Source: Chitinibacter sp. GC72 (lineage in GTDB: Bacteria > Pseudomonadota > Gammaproteobacteria > Burkholderiales > Chitinibacteraceae). From it: DNA of 64,000 nucleotides. A program made the translations under genes and the position numbers. The notes beneath the pieces were generated by a model. It did not search any database and was not told where the DNA came from. It worked only from the letters and a program-made list of their open reading frames with translations. This document shows, one piece after another, positions 34,089 to 44,453 of the stretch. The stretch is taken from the NCBI RefSeq assembly GCF_009760905.1, contig NZ_VIRW01000005.1:62001-126000 (forward strand). Reading direction: 5' to 3'. Numbering within the stretch: position 1 is the stretch's first letter; each line of letters opens with the position of its first letter.

Positions 34089-35741
34089 TTAGCGCGGTGT
34101 ATTGCGTTTGAAATAGTTGATCAAGCCATTGGTTGATGCGTCATGGCTGGTGGTCAGGCCTGGTGTCGTTAAATCGGCTTCGATTAGCTTAGCCAATTGT
34201 TTACCCAATTCAACGCCCCACTGATCGTAGGAGTTGATATTCCAGACCGTGCCTTGGACAAAAATCTTGTGCTCGTACAGGGCAATCAGTGCACCCAGAC
34301 GGCGTGGCGTCAGGCGTTGCATGATGATGGTGTTGGTCGGGCGGTTGCCTTTGAAAATCTTGTGGGGTACCAGATCGTCCTGCGCCTGACCGGTAATGCC
34401 TGATTTTTCCAACTCGGCACGCACTTCTTCTTCGTTTTTCCCGCGCATAAAGGCTTCGGTTTGTGCAAAGAAGTTAGCCATCAGGATGGTACTGTGTGGC
34501 TCTGGAATATCCGGATGCTCGATGGTGGCAATAAAGTCGATCGGTACAATTTGCGTACCCTGGTGCAGCATCTGATAGTAAGCATGCTGACCGTTAATCC
34601 CCGCGTCGCCCCAGACTACCGGGCCGGTGGCGTAATCAACACGGTTGCCTTGCAGGTCTACGGTCTTACCGTTCGATTCCATGTCCAGCTGCTGCAGATA
34701 GGCCGGAAAGCGTGACATACACTGGTTATACGGTGAAACCAGATGCGTATTGGCGCCAAAGAAATTGCCGTACCAGATGCCCAGCATGGCCATAATTACG
34801 GGTACATTCTGCTCCAGCGGCTTGCCACGGAAGTGCTGATCCATCGTGTACGCGCCGTGCAGCAAATCCTGATAATTGTGCTTGCCCAGATAAATGGCAA
34901 TCGGCAAACCAATTGCTGACCACAGGGAATAACGGCCACCCACCCAGTCCCAGAATTCGAACATGTTTTTGGTGTCGATACCGAATTCGGCGACGGCTTT
35001 GCTATTGGTTGAGACGGCAACAAAATGCTTGGCGATGTATTTTTCATCGCCTGCCGTATTCAAAAACCATGCGCGCGCAGTGCGGGCATTGGTAATGGTT
35101 TCCTGCGTCGTGAAGGTTTTAGACGCAATGATAAACAGCGTTGTTTCCGGGTTGAGCTTTTTCAGCGTTGAAACAATTTGGTCGCCATCAACAGTGGATA
35201 CAAAGTGCATAGCCAGGCGGGCATGGCCGTATTCCTTGAGTGACTGGCACACCATCAGCGGGCCAAGGTCCGAGCCGCCAATCCCGATATTCACAATGTC
35301 GGTAATCGGTTTGCCGGTGTAGCCTTGCCATTCGCCAGAGCGAACTTTGTCGGAGAATTCGCCAATCTGCTCTTTGACCGCATTCACCTTGGGCATTACA
35401 TCTTCGCCATCAACGACAATCGGGTTGTGGTCCAGATTGCGCAGTGCCGTGTGCAGTACTGCACGGTTTTCGGTGATATTGATTTTCTCGCCCGAGAACA
35501 TTTTTTCAATGCGTTCGGCTACGCCGGATTGGCGCGCCAGCTCAAGCAGCAATTGCATGGTTTTTTCGGTAATGCGGTTTTTCGAGTAATCAAAAAACAG
35601 GCCACCGGTTTCCAGCGAGAATTTTTCAAAACGATGCGGATCATTCTGAAACAGATCGCGCATATGCAGCGGTTCTACTTCTTTAAAGTGCTCGACCAGT
35701 GCTTGCCAAGCTGGTGACGAAGTTAAATTGGACATCGACAT
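34089..35741 (-). CDS. pgi: Glucose-6-phosphate isomerase
   Basis: Pgi interconverts glucose 6-phosphate and fructose 6-phosphate in the cytoplasm; in Entner-Doudoroff bacteria it recycles fructose 6-phosphate to the zwf step. The chosen start ([12 protein letters not shown]) follows a GAGGA site and gives 550 residues. Signatures include [12 protein letters not shown] near 150, the family pattern with [18 protein letters not shown] near 265-282 and, near the C-terminus, [15 protein letters not shown]. Six codons further upstream-in-frame alternatives exist but are less like the family. It follows hexR by 46 bp in the zwf-pgl-hexR-pgi series. Confidence 0.95.
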   Translation of the reverse strand: MSMSNLTSSPAWQALVEHFKEVEPLHMRDLFQNDPHRFEKFSLETGGLFFDYSKNRITEKTMQLLLELARQSGVAERIEKMFSGEKINITENRAVLHTALRNLDHNPIVVDGEDVMPKVNAVKEQIGEFSDKVRSGEWQGYTGKPITDIVNIGIGGSDLGPLMVCQSLKEYGHARLAMHFVSTVDGDQIVSTLKKLNPETTLFIIASKTFTTQETITNARTARAWFLNTAGDEKYIAKHFVAVSTNSKAVAEFGIDTKNMFEFWDWVGGRYSLWSAIGLPIAIYLGKHNYQDLLHGAYTMDQHFRGKPLEQNVPVIMAMLGIWYGNFFGANTHLVSPYNQCMSRFPAYLQQLDMESNGKTVDLQGNRVDYATGPVVWGDAGINGQHAYYQMLHQGTQIVPIDFIATIEHPDIPEPHSTILMANFFAQTEAFMRGKNEEEVRAELEKSGITGQAQDDLVPHKIFKGNRPTNTIIMQRLTPRRLGALIALYEHKIFVQGTVWNINSYDQWGVELGKQLAKLIEADLTTPGLTTSHDASTNGLINYFKRNTPR

Positions 35742-35787
35742 CTTTCCTCGTGAATCACTATTTCTGCTGTTATTGGCTTTGGTTCGC

Positions 35788-36630
35788 TTACTCATGGCCA
35801 CGAACTCGTTTTTCTTTCATATTGCGTTTCATTTTTTCGAGCTGATCAATCAGCTCGGGGCCGCGTTTGAGTGCAACACCAACGGCCAGCACGTCAATAA
35901 TCACCAGATGCACAATCCGGGTGATCATCGGGGTGTATAAATCGGGGTCTTCCATCGTATCGGCGTACAGGCAAATATTGCAGCGCTTGGCCAATGGCGA
36001 TTTGGAATGGGTAATGCCAATGACGTCCGCCCCCGCGTCGCGGGCAATCTCAACCGAGCGCAGCATATCGAGCGTACGGCCCGAATTGGACACGGCGATC
36101 ACCGCGTCGCCCGGTTTGAGCATCGACGCACTCATGCCGTGCATATGCGGGTCGGTATACGCCACAGTCGGTACGCCCAGACGGAAAAATTTATTCTGCG
36201 CGTCAATGGCCACCGCGCCCGATTGGCCCTGACCCCATACTTCGATTTTGTGCGTGTTGGACAGCACTTTGATCGCGCGCTCAAGCACATCGGTGTCGAG
36301 CTCGTTCCGGCAGCGCAGCAGGTGCGAAATGTTGTTATCAAATAATTTACGCGCCAGATCGTGCGCCGAATCATCGGCTGACACCATCGAGTGCACATAC
36401 GGCACGCCCGATACCAGACTGCGGGTCAGGCGCAGTTTGAAATCCTGCAGGCCGGAGCAATTGAGCGAGCGGCAAAAACGAATGACGGTCGGTTGCGAAA
36501 CATCGGCCAGCTCGGCAATCTGGGCAATCGGTGCATTGGCCACCAGATTGGGTTGGGCGATGACCAGCTCAGCGACCTTGCGCTCAGATTTGGACAGCGA
36601 GTCAAGCACGGTTTTAATGCGTTCGAGCAT
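35788..36630 (-). CDS. hexR: MurR/RpiR family transcriptional regulator HexR
   Basis: HexR represses glucose-catabolic genes and releases DNA on binding 2-keto-3-deoxy-6-phosphogluconate. The start at 36630 ([12 protein letters not shown]) is set by an AAGGAG site eight bases before it; a GTG three codons upstream sits too close to that site. The 280-residue protein has an N-terminal RpiR-type helix-turn-helix ([22 protein letters not shown] near 37-58) and a C-terminal SIS sugar-phosphate-binding domain ([22 protein letters not shown] near 130, [11 protein letters not shown] near 180). Two palindromes matching the HexR operator lie in the nearby zwf/edd spacer. It is in the same operon as its likely targets. 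Confidence 0.93.
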   Translation of the reverse strand: MLERIKTVLDSLSKSERKVAELVIAQPNLVANAPIAQIAELADVSQPTVIRFCRSLNCSGLQDFKLRLTRSLVSGVPYVHSMVSADDSAHDLARKLFDNNISHLLRCRNELDTDVLERAIKVLSNTHKIEVWGQGQSGAVAIDAQNKFFRLGVPTVAYTDPHMHGMSASMLKPGDAVIAVSNSGRTLDMLRSVEIARDAGADVIGITHSKSPLAKRCNICLYADTMEDPDLYTPMITRIVHLVIIDVLAVGVALKRGPELIDQLEKMKRNMKEKRVRGHE

Positions 36631-36716
36631 GGTACTCACTCCTTACGTGCACAAACACCCGCCAGCTGGCAGGTGATGTGAAAAATGAATCTGAATGTGA
36701 GTGTCATTGCGCTCGC

Positions 36717-37412
36717 TCATGCGGCCCAAAATACATCGGCGAGTGCCACTTGGTCGAGAACACGGCGGATAGGGTACTGCTCATTCACGGCCACATTGGC
36801 TGCCATCGCGTTCTGCAGCAAGGTTTTCTTGCCTTCGCCCGTGATGTGCACGATGACTTTCGGGCTTTTCACAATGGTTGGTAACGTGAGGGTAATGCGC
36901 TGATGTGGTGCTGCCGGTGGCGTCACTGCCGCCAGCAGGGCAGTGGACGCGCAGGCGGCTTCCAGTTCGGCTGCATTCGGAAAGAGCGAGGCGGTATGGC
37001 CATCATCGCCCATGCCCAGAATCACCACATCAATCGGATTGGGCAATGCAGCCAGACGCGCTTCGATTTCGGGCTGCGCTTCGTGTGGCGTCGCCGCCAG
37101 ATTGACCAGAGAAATAAATGTTGCTGCAGCAGCGCCGTCCTGCAGCAGTTTGTCGCGCGTCAGGCGCTCATTGCTGTCAGCGTGATCAGGCTGAACCCAG
37201 CGCTCGTCCACCAGCGTAATCACCACGCGTGACCAGTCCAGATCACTTGCGCGCAAGGCTTTGAACATACCGGCTGGCGTGCGGCCGCCTGAAACAGCCA
37301 GGCCAGCGCTGCCACGTTGTGCGATTGCTTGTTTGAGTTCATTCGCGATGGTGGTGGCCAATTGCTGATCGAGTGCTTCTTTGGTGCTAAATTCATGCCA
37401 TTGCAAGGACAT
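36717..37412 (-). CDS. pgl: 6-phosphogluconolactonase
   Basis: Pgl hydrolyses 6-phosphogluconolactone to 6-phosphogluconate between zwf and edd. The 231-residue protein has the DevB/SOL family motifs: SGGRTPAGMFKAL near 42, VVITLVDERWVQPDHADSNE near 62-82, and VDVVILGMGDDGHTASLFPNA split near 128-148. A GGAG site lies before the ATG. It lies between zwf and hexR on the same strand. Length is normal. Confidence 0.94.
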   Translation of the reverse strand: MSLQWHEFSTKEALDQQLATTIANELKQAIAQRGSAGLAVSGGRTPAGMFKALRASDLDWSRVVITLVDERWVQPDHADSNERLTRDKLLQDGAAAATFISLVNLAATPHEAQPEIEARLAALPNPIDVVILGMGDDGHTASLFPNAAELEAACASTALLAAVTPPAAPHQRITLTLPTIVKSPKVIVHITGEGKKTLLQNAMAANVAVNEQYPIRRVLDQVALADVFWAA

Positions 37413-37451
37413 CTAAATCTCCAGACTGTCAAAATACTACGGGGTATTGCA

Positions 37452-37480
37452 ATCAAGACCATACTGGGTATGGTCTTGAT
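37452..37480. repeat. Perfect 13-3-13 inverted repeat between zwf and pgl
   Basis: ATCAAGACCATAC and GTATGGTCTTGAT are perfect complements separated by TGG. No T-run follows on the minus strand, and GGGGTATT-type motifs flank it on both sides (37441-37448 and 37494-37500). It probably acts as an mRNA hairpin that sets relative expression of zwf and pgl, or is part of a repeated element. Confidence 0.65.
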
Positions 37481-37501
37481 GTGTTTACTACATGGGGGTA
37501 T

Positions 37502-38950
37502 TTAAGCTTCTTCGTGCCAGCACAAGCCGTCACGCGACAGCAGCGCCGATGAAGCCGCCGGGCCCCAAGTGCCTGCAGTATAGGTTTTCGGACCTTCGTT
37601 GCTGTTTTCCCAATAATCGATAATCGGCTCAACCCAGCGCCACGCGGCACGCTGCTCGTCGCGACGAACAAACAGCGACAGATCGCCCTTGATCACGTCC
37701 ATCAACAGACGCTCATAGGCTTCCGGGCTGCGCGTGCTGAAGGCTTCCTTGAAGTCCAGATCCAAATACACTTCACGCAGCTGATCTTTGCCCGGCTCTT
37801 TGGCCATCATGTACAGACGCACTGATTCATCAGGCTGCAACTCGATCACCAGGCGGTTTGGACGAGTGTTCTTGCCAAATGTCGAGGTCGGTACTTCGCG
37901 GAAATTGATGACGATTTGTGCCAGACGGTCGCCCAGACGCTTGCCGGTACGCAGGAAGAACGGCACGCCAGCCCAGCGCCATGTTTCAATCTCGGCTTTG
38001 AGCGCGACAAAGGTTTCTGCTTTCGAGCCGGCCGGAACACCTGGCTCATCCTGATAGCCGATGACCGGCTTGCCACCAACGGCACCGGCACGGTACTGGC
38101 CGCGCACTACCTTGGTTTTCACATCATCAGTCGTCAACGGTTTCAGGGCGCGCAATACTTTGAGTTTTTCATCACGTACTGCATCAGCGTCGATGGACGC
38201 TGGCGGCTCCATCGCCACGATAGTCAGCAGTTGGAGCAAATGGTTTTGTACCATATCGCGCAAAGCGCCAGTTTTGTCGTAGAAGTCAGCTCGGGTTTCC
38301 ACGCCCACTTGTTCGGTGACGGTGATTTGTACATCACGAATCCATTCGCGACGCCACAGAGGCTCGAGCAAGGTGTTGGCAAAACGCAATGCGATCAGGT
38401 TAAGTACCGGCTCTTTACCGAGGTAATGGTCGATACGGTAGATTTGTTGTTCGTTGAAATATTCGCCAACTTCGTCGTTGATCTTGTTTGATGAATCCAG
38501 ATCATGACCCAGCGGTTTTTCCAGTACGACGCGCGCCGAACCCTGATTCAGGCCTTGAGCCGCCAGATTTTTGGCAATCGGGGCAAAAAAGTCGGGAGCG
38601 GTTGAGAGGTAGAAAACGCGTTCGCGATTCGGGAATTGATTGAGCGCTGCTGCTAGGCCAACAAAGTCTTCAGTCGTATTGGCATCGACTTTCAGGTACT
38701 CGATTCGAGCAGCAAATTTGTTCCAATCACTTTCGTTATAATGGCTGCCAAGGTATTCTTTCGCCTTCGCGTGGGCTTTGTCGACATAAGCTGCGGTGTC
38801 AGACGGGCTGCGGCCCAAACAGATAACTCGACCTTCGCGTGGCAAATTGCCGTCTTGGTCTTGGTGGTAGAGTGCAGGAAGTAACTTGCGTAAAGCGAGG
38901 TCACCTGTGCCGCCAAAAAATACGATATCGAAAGCGTCGATCGCAGTCAT
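37502..38950 (-). CDS. zwf: Glucose-6-phosphate 1-dehydrogenase
   Basis: Zwf oxidises glucose 6-phosphate to 6-phosphogluconolactone with NADP+, the entry to the Entner-Doudoroff and pentose phosphate routes. The start at 38950 (MTAIDAFDIV) follows a GAGGA site and gives 482 residues; the longer frame to 39082 runs through the HexR site and is rejected. Motifs are the nucleotide-binding FFGGTGDLALRKLLPAL near 10-26 and the active-site RIDHYLGKEPV near 172. It starts the minus-strand zwf-pgl-hexR-pgi series and is divergent from edd. Confidence 0.96.
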   Translation of the reverse strand: MTAIDAFDIVFFGGTGDLALRKLLPALYHQDQDGNLPREGRVICLGRSPSDTAAYVDKAHAKAKEYLGSHYNESDWNKFAARIEYLKVDANTTEDFVGLAAALNQFPNRERVFYLSTAPDFFAPIAKNLAAQGLNQGSARVVLEKPLGHDLDSSNKINDEVGEYFNEQQIYRIDHYLGKEPVLNLIALRFANTLLEPLWRREWIRDVQITVTEQVGVETRADFYDKTGALRDMVQNHLLQLLTIVAMEPPASIDADAVRDEKLKVLRALKPLTTDDVKTKVVRGQYRAGAVGGKPVIGYQDEPGVPAGSKAETFVALKAEIETWRWAGVPFFLRTGKRLGDRLAQIVINFREVPTSTFGKNTRPNRLVIELQPDESVRLYMMAKEPGKDQLREVYLDLDFKEAFSTRSPEAYERLLMDVIKGDLSLFVRRDEQRAAWRWVEPIIDYWENSNEGPKTYTAGTWGPAASSALLSRDGLCWHEEA

Positions 38951-39008
38951 GAGCCAAAAATCCTCGTCTGGAATTGGGGCTTGACGATGAGTCAAGCATA
39001 GTAAGCTT

Positions 39009-39023
39009 TGTAATCTTACTACA
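39009..39023 (-). promoter_or_regulatory. Probable HexR operator of zwf
   Basis: TGTAATCTTACTACA fits the HexR consensus TGTARTWWWAYTACA except at one central position. It lies about 58 bp before the zwf start codon, next to where a zwf promoter is expected. Confidence 0.7.
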
Positions 39024-39175
39024 GGCTCAAACACCCAAGCAAACGAATTTATTACGTAATGGTTTGCACTAATATGGCGCAAGACGTTTTGACTGAAACC
39101 CTTTGTGGTGCAAGGCCTTGTTGCACTGCAGCGAATGGGCTTTGTGTCGAGTTTTGCTTGTCGAAATGGCGTTGT

Positions 39176-39190
39176 TGTAGTAAAACTACG
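39176..39190 (+). promoter_or_regulatory. Probable HexR operator of edd-eda
   Basis: TGTAGTAAAACTACG matches the HexR consensus TGTARTWWWAYTACA at 14 of 15 positions. It lies 57 bp before the edd start codon, mirroring the zwf site across the divergent spacer. Confidence 0.75.
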
Positions 39191-39247
39191 CTTAAAATCT
39201 AAGTCCGCAGCTGATGCGGTTTAGTTCAGAAAATTTGGAGTTCTTTC

Positions 39248-41071
39248 ATGTCCCTGCATCCTGGTTTGGTCGAAGTCACTCAGCGCGTTATTGAACGCAG
39301 TAAAGAATCACGTTCACGCTATTTGGCGCGTTTAGAACAGGCGGCAAGCAAAGAACCCGTACGTAAAGGTCTGGCCTGTACCAATCAGGCGCATGCTTGG
39401 GCTGCCATGCCTGAAACCGACAAGATCATGATGCGCGAAATGCGCCAGCCTAATCTGGCGATTGTCTCTTCGTACAATGAAATGCTGTCGGCGCATCAGC
39501 CATTTGAAACTTTTCCGGCCATTATCAAAAAAGCTGCGCACGAAGCTGGCGCAACGGCTCAGTTTGCGGGTGGTGTCCCAGCGATGTGTGATGGCGTGAC
39601 GCAAGGTCAGGCTGGCATGGAATTGTCGCTGTTCAGCCGCGACGTGATCGCCATGTCGACTGCCGTGGCGCTATCGCACAATATGTTTGATGCGACATTG
39701 TGTCTGGGCGTCTGTGACAAAATCGTTCCTGGTTTGCTGATCGGCGCGCTGCAGTTTGGTCACTTGCCAACGATTTTTGTGCCTGCCGGCCCAATGACAA
39801 CTGGCATTGCTAATAAAGAGAAAAATATCACCCGCCAGCTGTTTGCTGAAGGCAAAGTGGGTCGTGATGCCTTGCTGGCCTCGGAAGAGGGGTCTTACCA
39901 CGGCCCGGGTACCTGTACTTTCTTTGGTACGGCCAACTCCAACCAGATGCTGATGGAAATCATGGGCTTGCACATGCCTGGCGCTGCATTTACCAACCCG
40001 GGTACGCCTTTGCGTGAAGCGCTCACCGTCGCTGCGGCAAAACGCGCAGCGCAGATTACCGCCTTGGGTAATGAGTTCATCCCGGTTGGCAAAGTGATTG
40101 ATGAAAAGGCCATCATCAACGGCATTATCGGTTTGCTGGCAACGGGCGGTTCAACCAATCACACCATCCACTTGATCGCGATTGCACGCGCAGCGGGTGT
40201 GATTATTAACTGGTCTGACTTTAATGATTTGTCGGCCATTATTCCTCTGCTGGCCAAGGTGTATCCAAATGGCGCGGCAGACGTAAATCACTTCCACGCA
40301 GCAGGTGGCATGGGTTATCTGATCCGTGAATTGCTCGATGCTGGCCTGTTGCATAATGATGTGTGGACAGCTGCCGGTTTTGGCCTGCGTCATTATGCGC
40401 AAGAGCCCTTCCTAGATAACGGTGTTGCAGTATGGCGTGATGCGCCAGCGCAAAGTGGCGATGATTCGGTGCTGCGGACTGCTGCCAATCCGTTCCAGGC
40501 TGATGGCGGTACAAAACTGCTGCAGGGCAACTTGGGGCGTGCGGTAATTAAGACATCGGCCGTTGCGGTTGAACATCGCATTGTTAATGCGCCAGCGATT
40601 GTGTTTGATGATCAGGAAGATGTGATTGCAGCCTTCAAGCGTGGTGAGCTTGAGCGCGACTTTATTGCTGTTGTTCGCTTCCAGGGCCCGCGTGCCAATG
40701 GCATGCCTGAGTTGCATAAACTGACTCCACCGCTGGGCGTATTGCAAGATCGTGGCTTTAAGGTGGCTCTGGTTACTGATGGCCGCATGTCTGGCGCTTC
40801 AGGCAAAGTCCCTGCTGCAATTCACATTACGCCTGAGGTTGTTTCGGGTGGCGCCTTGGGTAAAGTGCGCACTGGCGACATGATCTTGTTGAATGCCGAA
40901 ACCGGTGAGTTGGTCGCTCAGGTTGATGCGGCAGAGTGGGCTGCGCGTGAAGTGGCTACGGCCGATTTGTCTGCCAATGGTTTTGGCATGGGGCGCGAGT
41001 TGTTTACCAGCTTCCGTGCCGCAGCAACTGGCGCTGAAGAAGGTGCGATCAGCCTTGGCTTGGCACACTAA
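39248..41071 (+). CDS. edd: Phosphogluconate dehydratase (Entner-Doudoroff)
   Basis: Edd dehydrates 6-phosphogluconate to 2-keto-3-deoxy-6-phosphogluconate using an iron-sulfur cluster. The 607-residue protein belongs to the IlvD/Edd family: cluster ligands are likely in [19 protein letters not shown] near 120, [14 protein letters not shown] near 155 and [16 protein letters not shown] near 225. C-terminal [18 protein letters not shown] near 510 is the second family signature. Length is normal for Edd rather than IlvD. A TTGGAG site supports the ATG. It precedes eda by about 114 bp. Confidence 0.96.
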   Translation: MSLHPGLVEVTQRVIERSKESRSRYLARLEQAASKEPVRKGLACTNQAHAWAAMPETDKIMMREMRQPNLAIVSSYNEMLSAHQPFETFPAIIKKAAHEAGATAQFAGGVPAMCDGVTQGQAGMELSLFSRDVIAMSTAVALSHNMFDATLCLGVCDKIVPGLLIGALQFGHLPTIFVPAGPMTTGIANKEKNITRQLFAEGKVGRDALLASEEGSYHGPGTCTFFGTANSNQMLMEIMGLHMPGAAFTNPGTPLREALTVAAAKRAAQITALGNEFIPVGKVIDEKAIINGIIGLLATGGSTNHTIHLIAIARAAGVIINWSDFNDLSAIIPLLAKVYPNGAADVNHFHAAGGMGYLIRELLDAGLLHNDVWTAAGFGLRHYAQEPFLDNGVAVWRDAPAQSGDDSVLRTAANPFQADGGTKLLQGNLGRAVIKTSAVAVEHRIVNAPAIVFDDQEDVIAAFKRGELERDFIAVVRFQGPRANGMPELHKLTPPLGVLQDRGFKVALVTDGRMSGASGKVPAAIHITPEVVSGGALGKVRTGDMILLNAETGELVAQVDAAEWAAREVATADLSANGFGMGRELFTSFRAAATGAEEGAISLGLAH

Positions 41072-41185
41072 TTAATATTTTTGTAGTGAGCGGCTGGCGT
41101 GTGAGGAGATGCGTTAGCCGGTTTGAAACCTTTGCTGACCTCGATAAAAATAGAAGGCTGCAATCTAATAAGACGGAAAATTCTC

Positions 41186-41809
41186 ATGCAGATTCGTGAC
41201 ATCATGCGCTCTTGCACTGTTATGCCAGTGTTGGTGATTGAAAACGTAGAACACGCTGTGCCTTTGGCAAAAGCTCTGGTTGAAGGCGGCATTCGTGTAC
41301 TGGAAGTGACATTGCGCACTGATGCGGCGCTCGCTGCAGTGAAAGCCATTGCGGAAAACGTGCCCGGCGCGATTGTTGGTGTGGGCACGGTTGTTCGTCC
41401 TGAGCAATTTGCTCAGGCCAAAGAAGCGGGTGCGGTATTTGCCGTGACTCCTGGCTTGACGCCAAAGCTAGCTGCTGCAGCGCGTGAGTGCGGCATTGCC
41501 TTGCTGCCTGGTGTGATGACCCCATCCGAAGCAATTGCGGCATTGGAAGAAGGCTTTGACGCAATGAAATTGTTCCCGGCTGAACAAGCTGGCAGCCTGG
41601 CTATGCTTAAAGCTTTGGGTGGCCCACTGCCGCAAATTCTGTTCTGTCCAACGGGCGGTGTTAGCGTTGAGTCGGCGCCAAAACTCTTGGCATTGCCAAA
41701 TGTTGGTTGCGTGGGTGGTTCATGGTTGGCACCAAAAGAGATGGTTGCCAATGGTGACTGGGCTGGCATCACTGCCTTGGCCCGTGAAGCTGCAGGATTG
41801 CGTGCTTGA
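41186..41809 (+). CDS. eda: 2-keto-3-deoxy-6-phosphogluconate aldolase
   Basis: Eda splits KDPG into pyruvate and glyceraldehyde 3-phosphate. The start at 41186 (MQIRDIMRSC) gives 207 residues, the family's usual length; a frame open to 41123 adds an unlikely extension. The catalytic Glu lies in VLEVTLRTDAA near 42 and the Schiff-base Lys in FDAMKLFPAEQAG near 132, with a phosphate-binding CPTGGV near 159. It follows edd and is followed by two terminator hairpins before gap. The product glyceraldehyde 3-phosphate is the substrate of the next gene. Confidence 0.95.
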   Translation: MQIRDIMRSCTVMPVLVIENVEHAVPLAKALVEGGIRVLEVTLRTDAALAAVKAIAENVPGAIVGVGTVVRPEQFAQAKEAGAVFAVTPGLTPKLAAAARECGIALLPGVMTPSEAIAALEEGFDAMKLFPAEQAGSLAMLKALGGPLPQILFCPTGGVSVESAPKLLALPNVGCVGGSWLAPKEMVANGDWAGITALAREAAGLRA

Positions 41810-41823
41810 TTAGCAGTTAATTA

Positions 41824-41851
41824 AAATCGGGCTATACGCCCGATTTGTTTT
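41824..41851 (+). terminator. Terminator of edd-eda, first hairpin
   Basis: AAATCGGGC and GCCCGATTT form a perfect 9-bp stem with loop TATAC, followed by GTTTTTC. It lies 14 bp after the eda stop codon. Confidence 0.85.
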
Positions 41852-41853
41852 TC

Positions 41854-41886
41854 GGGGCGGCTTGTGCCGCCCCCATTTTGTTTTTC
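41854..41886 (+). terminator. Terminator of edd-eda, second hairpin
   Basis: GGGGCGGC and GCCGCCCC form a perfect 8-bp stem with loop TTGT, followed by ATTTTGTTTTTC. It lies immediately after the first hairpin, so the operon has a double terminator. Confidence 0.8.
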
Positions 41887-41983
41887 TAAGTTGTTTTTGT
41901 CATGGCGCAAAGGCAAGTGGGCATCAAATGGTGCATGCTTGAGTGTCCCGATTTGTTCGATTCCTTAGATTGTTTGGAGATGA

Positions 41984-42991
<1,008 letters not shown>

Positions 42992-43013
42992 GCCTCCTGT
43001 TTCAAGCCCTGCA

Positions 43014-43044
43014 AGCCGGTCGGCCAAGTCGACCGGCTTTTTTT
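43014..43044 (+). terminator. Terminator of gap
   Basis: AGCCGGTCG and CGACCGGCT form a perfect 9-bp stem with a 7-base loop followed by TTTTTT. Confidence 0.92.
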
Positions 43045-43283
43045 GTGCCTCAAAGATTTGTTTGTAGTAGGTCTGTACTGCTCAAGGCCTTGCAGGTCTT
43101 GATCCCCTCCGATTTGAGTGTTGCTCCTAGGCTACACCATCGAGTGAAAAAGGTAATTGCTTTTGCCTTGCCGGGGGATATTCCGTAATCTTGAGTCTGT
43201 AAAGCAGTGGCCCCACTACAAAAAGAGGCCCTCTGTTACGGTGGTTTAAAATAACTTAACTCTCTTTTTTTGGAGAATATTTA

Positions 43284-44252
43284 ATGTTCAAGCGCGCTCT
43301 TATGGTTGCTGCAGTAGCAGCAGCAGTTTCAGCTCCAACTTTCGCTGAAGTTTCAATCAGTGGTTCTGCAGAAATGGGCTTTATGGTTGTTGATCCAAAA
43401 AATGGTGACGCAACTCAAGAATTCGACCGTGCATTCCTGTTGAACTTTGACGGTTCAGACAAACTGGATTCAGGCAGCAAATTCATTTGGCGTGTTTCTC
43501 AAAAAGTAACTTCAATCGAAGGTACCAACTGGGGTACTCGTGAAGCGTACGCTGGTTTGACTGGTGACTGGGGTACTTTCAAATACGGTAAACAATTCCT
43601 GAATAGCTACCTGACTCTGGACTGGCCTTACGGTATCAACGGTAACTGGCAGTTGGCTGAGCGTACTTGGGGTCCAGCTGGTCACGCTGGTAAATTGACA
43701 GCACTGATCTATGGCAATACTTCAGTAAACTACACTTCACCTGATTTCGGTGGCTTTAGCTTCGGCGTTCAACACGGTTGGGACGTTAACAAAGCCACGC
43801 AAACTGGTAAAGTTGGTGACTCTAACGTAACTGATTTGTCTGCAAACTTCAGTTTCGGTGGTGTTAACCTGAACGCTGGTTACTTGTTCGGTAACGACGT
43901 AACTGCTAAAGGTTCTAAAGAAAACCAATACTTCATCGGTGCTAACACGTCATTCGGTGATTTGGGTGTTCGTGCAGTTTACAATGCACAAAGCACTAAA
44001 TCTGCTAAAGGCGTGACTAAAGATTCTCACGACTGGTTGTTGGGCGCGAACTACAGCTTGGGTAAAGGCACTATCAAGGCTTCTATCCACCAGTTCGACG
44101 GCGATGACTTCGGTAGCGCAGGTCGCATCAGTGCTTTGGCTTACCACCATGGGCTGTCTAAAAACACTGAAGGCTACGCTCGTATCCAGAACCGTAACAA
44201 AAACGCTGGCGACATGAACGTGTTCCTGGTAGGTATGTGGCACGGTTTCTAA
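43284..44252 (+). CDS. Outer membrane porin, first of two
   Basis: This is a Gram-negative general porin that forms a beta-barrel channel. The 322-residue protein has a signal peptide (MFKRALMVAAVAAAVSAPTFA) and mature strands typical of betaproteobacterial porins: EVSISGSAEMGFMV at the start, GTFKYGKQF near 93, aromatic girdles, and a C-terminal strand ending LVGMWHGF with the terminal Phe needed for BAM insertion. A TTTGGAGAA site precedes the ATG. The upstream gap to the previous terminator is about 240 bp. Codon choice is strongly biased to highly expressed forms. Substrate specificity is unknown. Confidence 0.9.
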   Translation: MFKRALMVAAVAAAVSAPTFAEVSISGSAEMGFMVVDPKNGDATQEFDRAFLLNFDGSDKLDSGSKFIWRVSQKVTSIEGTNWGTREAYAGLTGDWGTFKYGKQFLNSYLTLDWPYGINGNWQLAERTWGPAGHAGKLTALIYGNTSVNYTSPDFGGFSFGVQHGWDVNKATQTGKVGDSNVTDLSANFSFGGVNLNAGYLFGNDVTAKGSKENQYFIGANTSFGDLGVRAVYNAQSTKSAKGVTKDSHDWLLGANYSLGKGTIKASIHQFDGDDFGSAGRISALAYHHGLSKNTEGYARIQNRNKNAGDMNVFLVGMWHGF

Positions 44253-44283
44253 TCTGACCTGTTCAGCTTAGATATTGCATTTC

Positions 44284-44309
44284 AAAAAAGCGGCCTCGGC
44301 CGCTTTTTT
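44284..44309 (+). terminator. Terminator after the first porin
   Basis: AAAAAAGCGGCC and GGCCGCTTTTTT form a perfect 12-bp stem with a 2-base TC centre (loop formed by opening the last pair), followed by more T's. Confidence 0.92.
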
Positions 44310-44453
44310 GTTTTTTTTATTTATTCAATTGCTTAGTGCTCGATGTAATAATTTTGTCACTGTTATGACATCGTTTATTAACAATGAGTTTATACAATGG
44401 CTGCGATGTGAAAGTTCACAGAAACAGATTATTTTAAACTCGGAGTTAAAGAA

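Noticed and set aside
38951-39082. N-terminal extension of zwf by 44 codons
   Set aside because: The extension would cover the HexR operator and promoter, lacks similarity, and the ATG at 38950 has a good ribosome-binding site.
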